Assembly (NCBI GenBank): GCA_937996605.1
Contig: CALKVB010000299.1
Location: 1-6,039, forward strand
From: an uncultured Oxalobacteraceae bacterium
GTDB lineage: Bacteria > Pseudomonadota > Gammaproteobacteria > Burkholderiales > Burkholderiaceae_D
DNA: 6,039 nucleotides
Direction: 5' to 3'
Below the pieces are notes generated by a model. That model saw only the letters and a program-made list of their open reading frames with translations, did not search any database and was not told the origin of the DNA. Below are positions 6,027 through 6,039 of the stretch, one piece after another. How positions within the stretch are numbered: the stretch's first letter is position 1; each line of letters opens with the position of its first letter. A program made the position numbers and the translations under genes.

Positions 6027-6039
6027 AGATCGGAAGAGC
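6027..6039. other. Illumina TruSeq adapter sequence left at the contig end
   Basis: The last 13 bases read AGATCGGAAGAGC, identical to the common start of the Illumina TruSeq adapters, and end exactly at the window edge. This is technical sequence, not genome. It overwrites the codons that should precede SGLPVIAS in the truncated GT4 gene: in frame they read L-F-R-S, where GT4 proteins normally have an E-(A/Y)-M-x-x-G-type block. Confidence 0.93.

Noticed and set aside
1..6039. CRISPR arrays, tRNA or rRNA genes, transposase, phage genes, defence systems
   Set aside because: I found no regularly spaced repeats, no cloverleaf-like sequence and no matching protein motifs. All minus-strand coding is explained by polysaccharide genes.

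Overview
The window is a fragment of a surface-polysaccharide (O-antigen, capsule or exopolysaccharide) biosynthesis locus. All coding is on the minus strand, so the genes are read from right to left. Both ends cut through genes. The last 13 bases (6027-6039) match the Illumina TruSeq adapter, so the right edge is probably a contig end in a draft or metagenomic assembly. The epimerase and WalW-like sequences suggest a Gram-negative proteobacterium, perhaps a betaproteobacterium. That placement is an impression from sequence style, not a measured result.

In transcription order the genes are: (1) the C-terminal end of a GT4 glycosyltransferase (5778-6026); (2) a complete WecB/WbpI-type UDP-sugar 2-epimerase (4619-5698); (3) a 429-codon gene whose first three quarters are a WbuB-like GT4 glycosyltransferase and whose last quarter is the C-terminus of a FemAB/GNAT-fold peptidyl- or aminoacyltransferase (3333-4622); (4) a WalW-like NodB-fold polysaccharide deacetylase starting at TTG (2365-3336); (5) a complete WbuB-like GT4 glycosyltransferase (1129-2355); (6) after a 218-bp gap holding a long inverted repeat, the first 303 codons of a second, different UDP-GlcNAc 2-epimerase paralog (1-910). 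Genes 2 to 5 are packed as one operon: an ATGA overlap, a TTGA overlap and a 9-nt gap.

Inferred pathway: the epimerases would convert a UDP-GlcNAc-type sugar to its C2 epimer (ManNAc or a derivative such as ManNAc3NAcA). The GT4 enzymes would add sugars to an undecaprenyl-linked repeat unit at the cytoplasmic membrane, and the WalW-like protein may remove an N- or O-acyl group from it. Genes for a flippase, polymerase, initiating transferase or sugar dehydrogenase are not in the window.

Base composition is mosaic. The left epimerase is GC-rich (67% in the first 60 bases), the middle genes are AT-rich (22% GC at 1801-1860), and the right epimerase is intermediate. This is usual for horizontally exchanged polysaccharide loci. 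The most notable observation is the GT4::FemAB chimera at about 3680-3690, which looks like an in-frame deletion between two neighbouring genes or an assembly join. No system that I would call a new kind of biology is evident.
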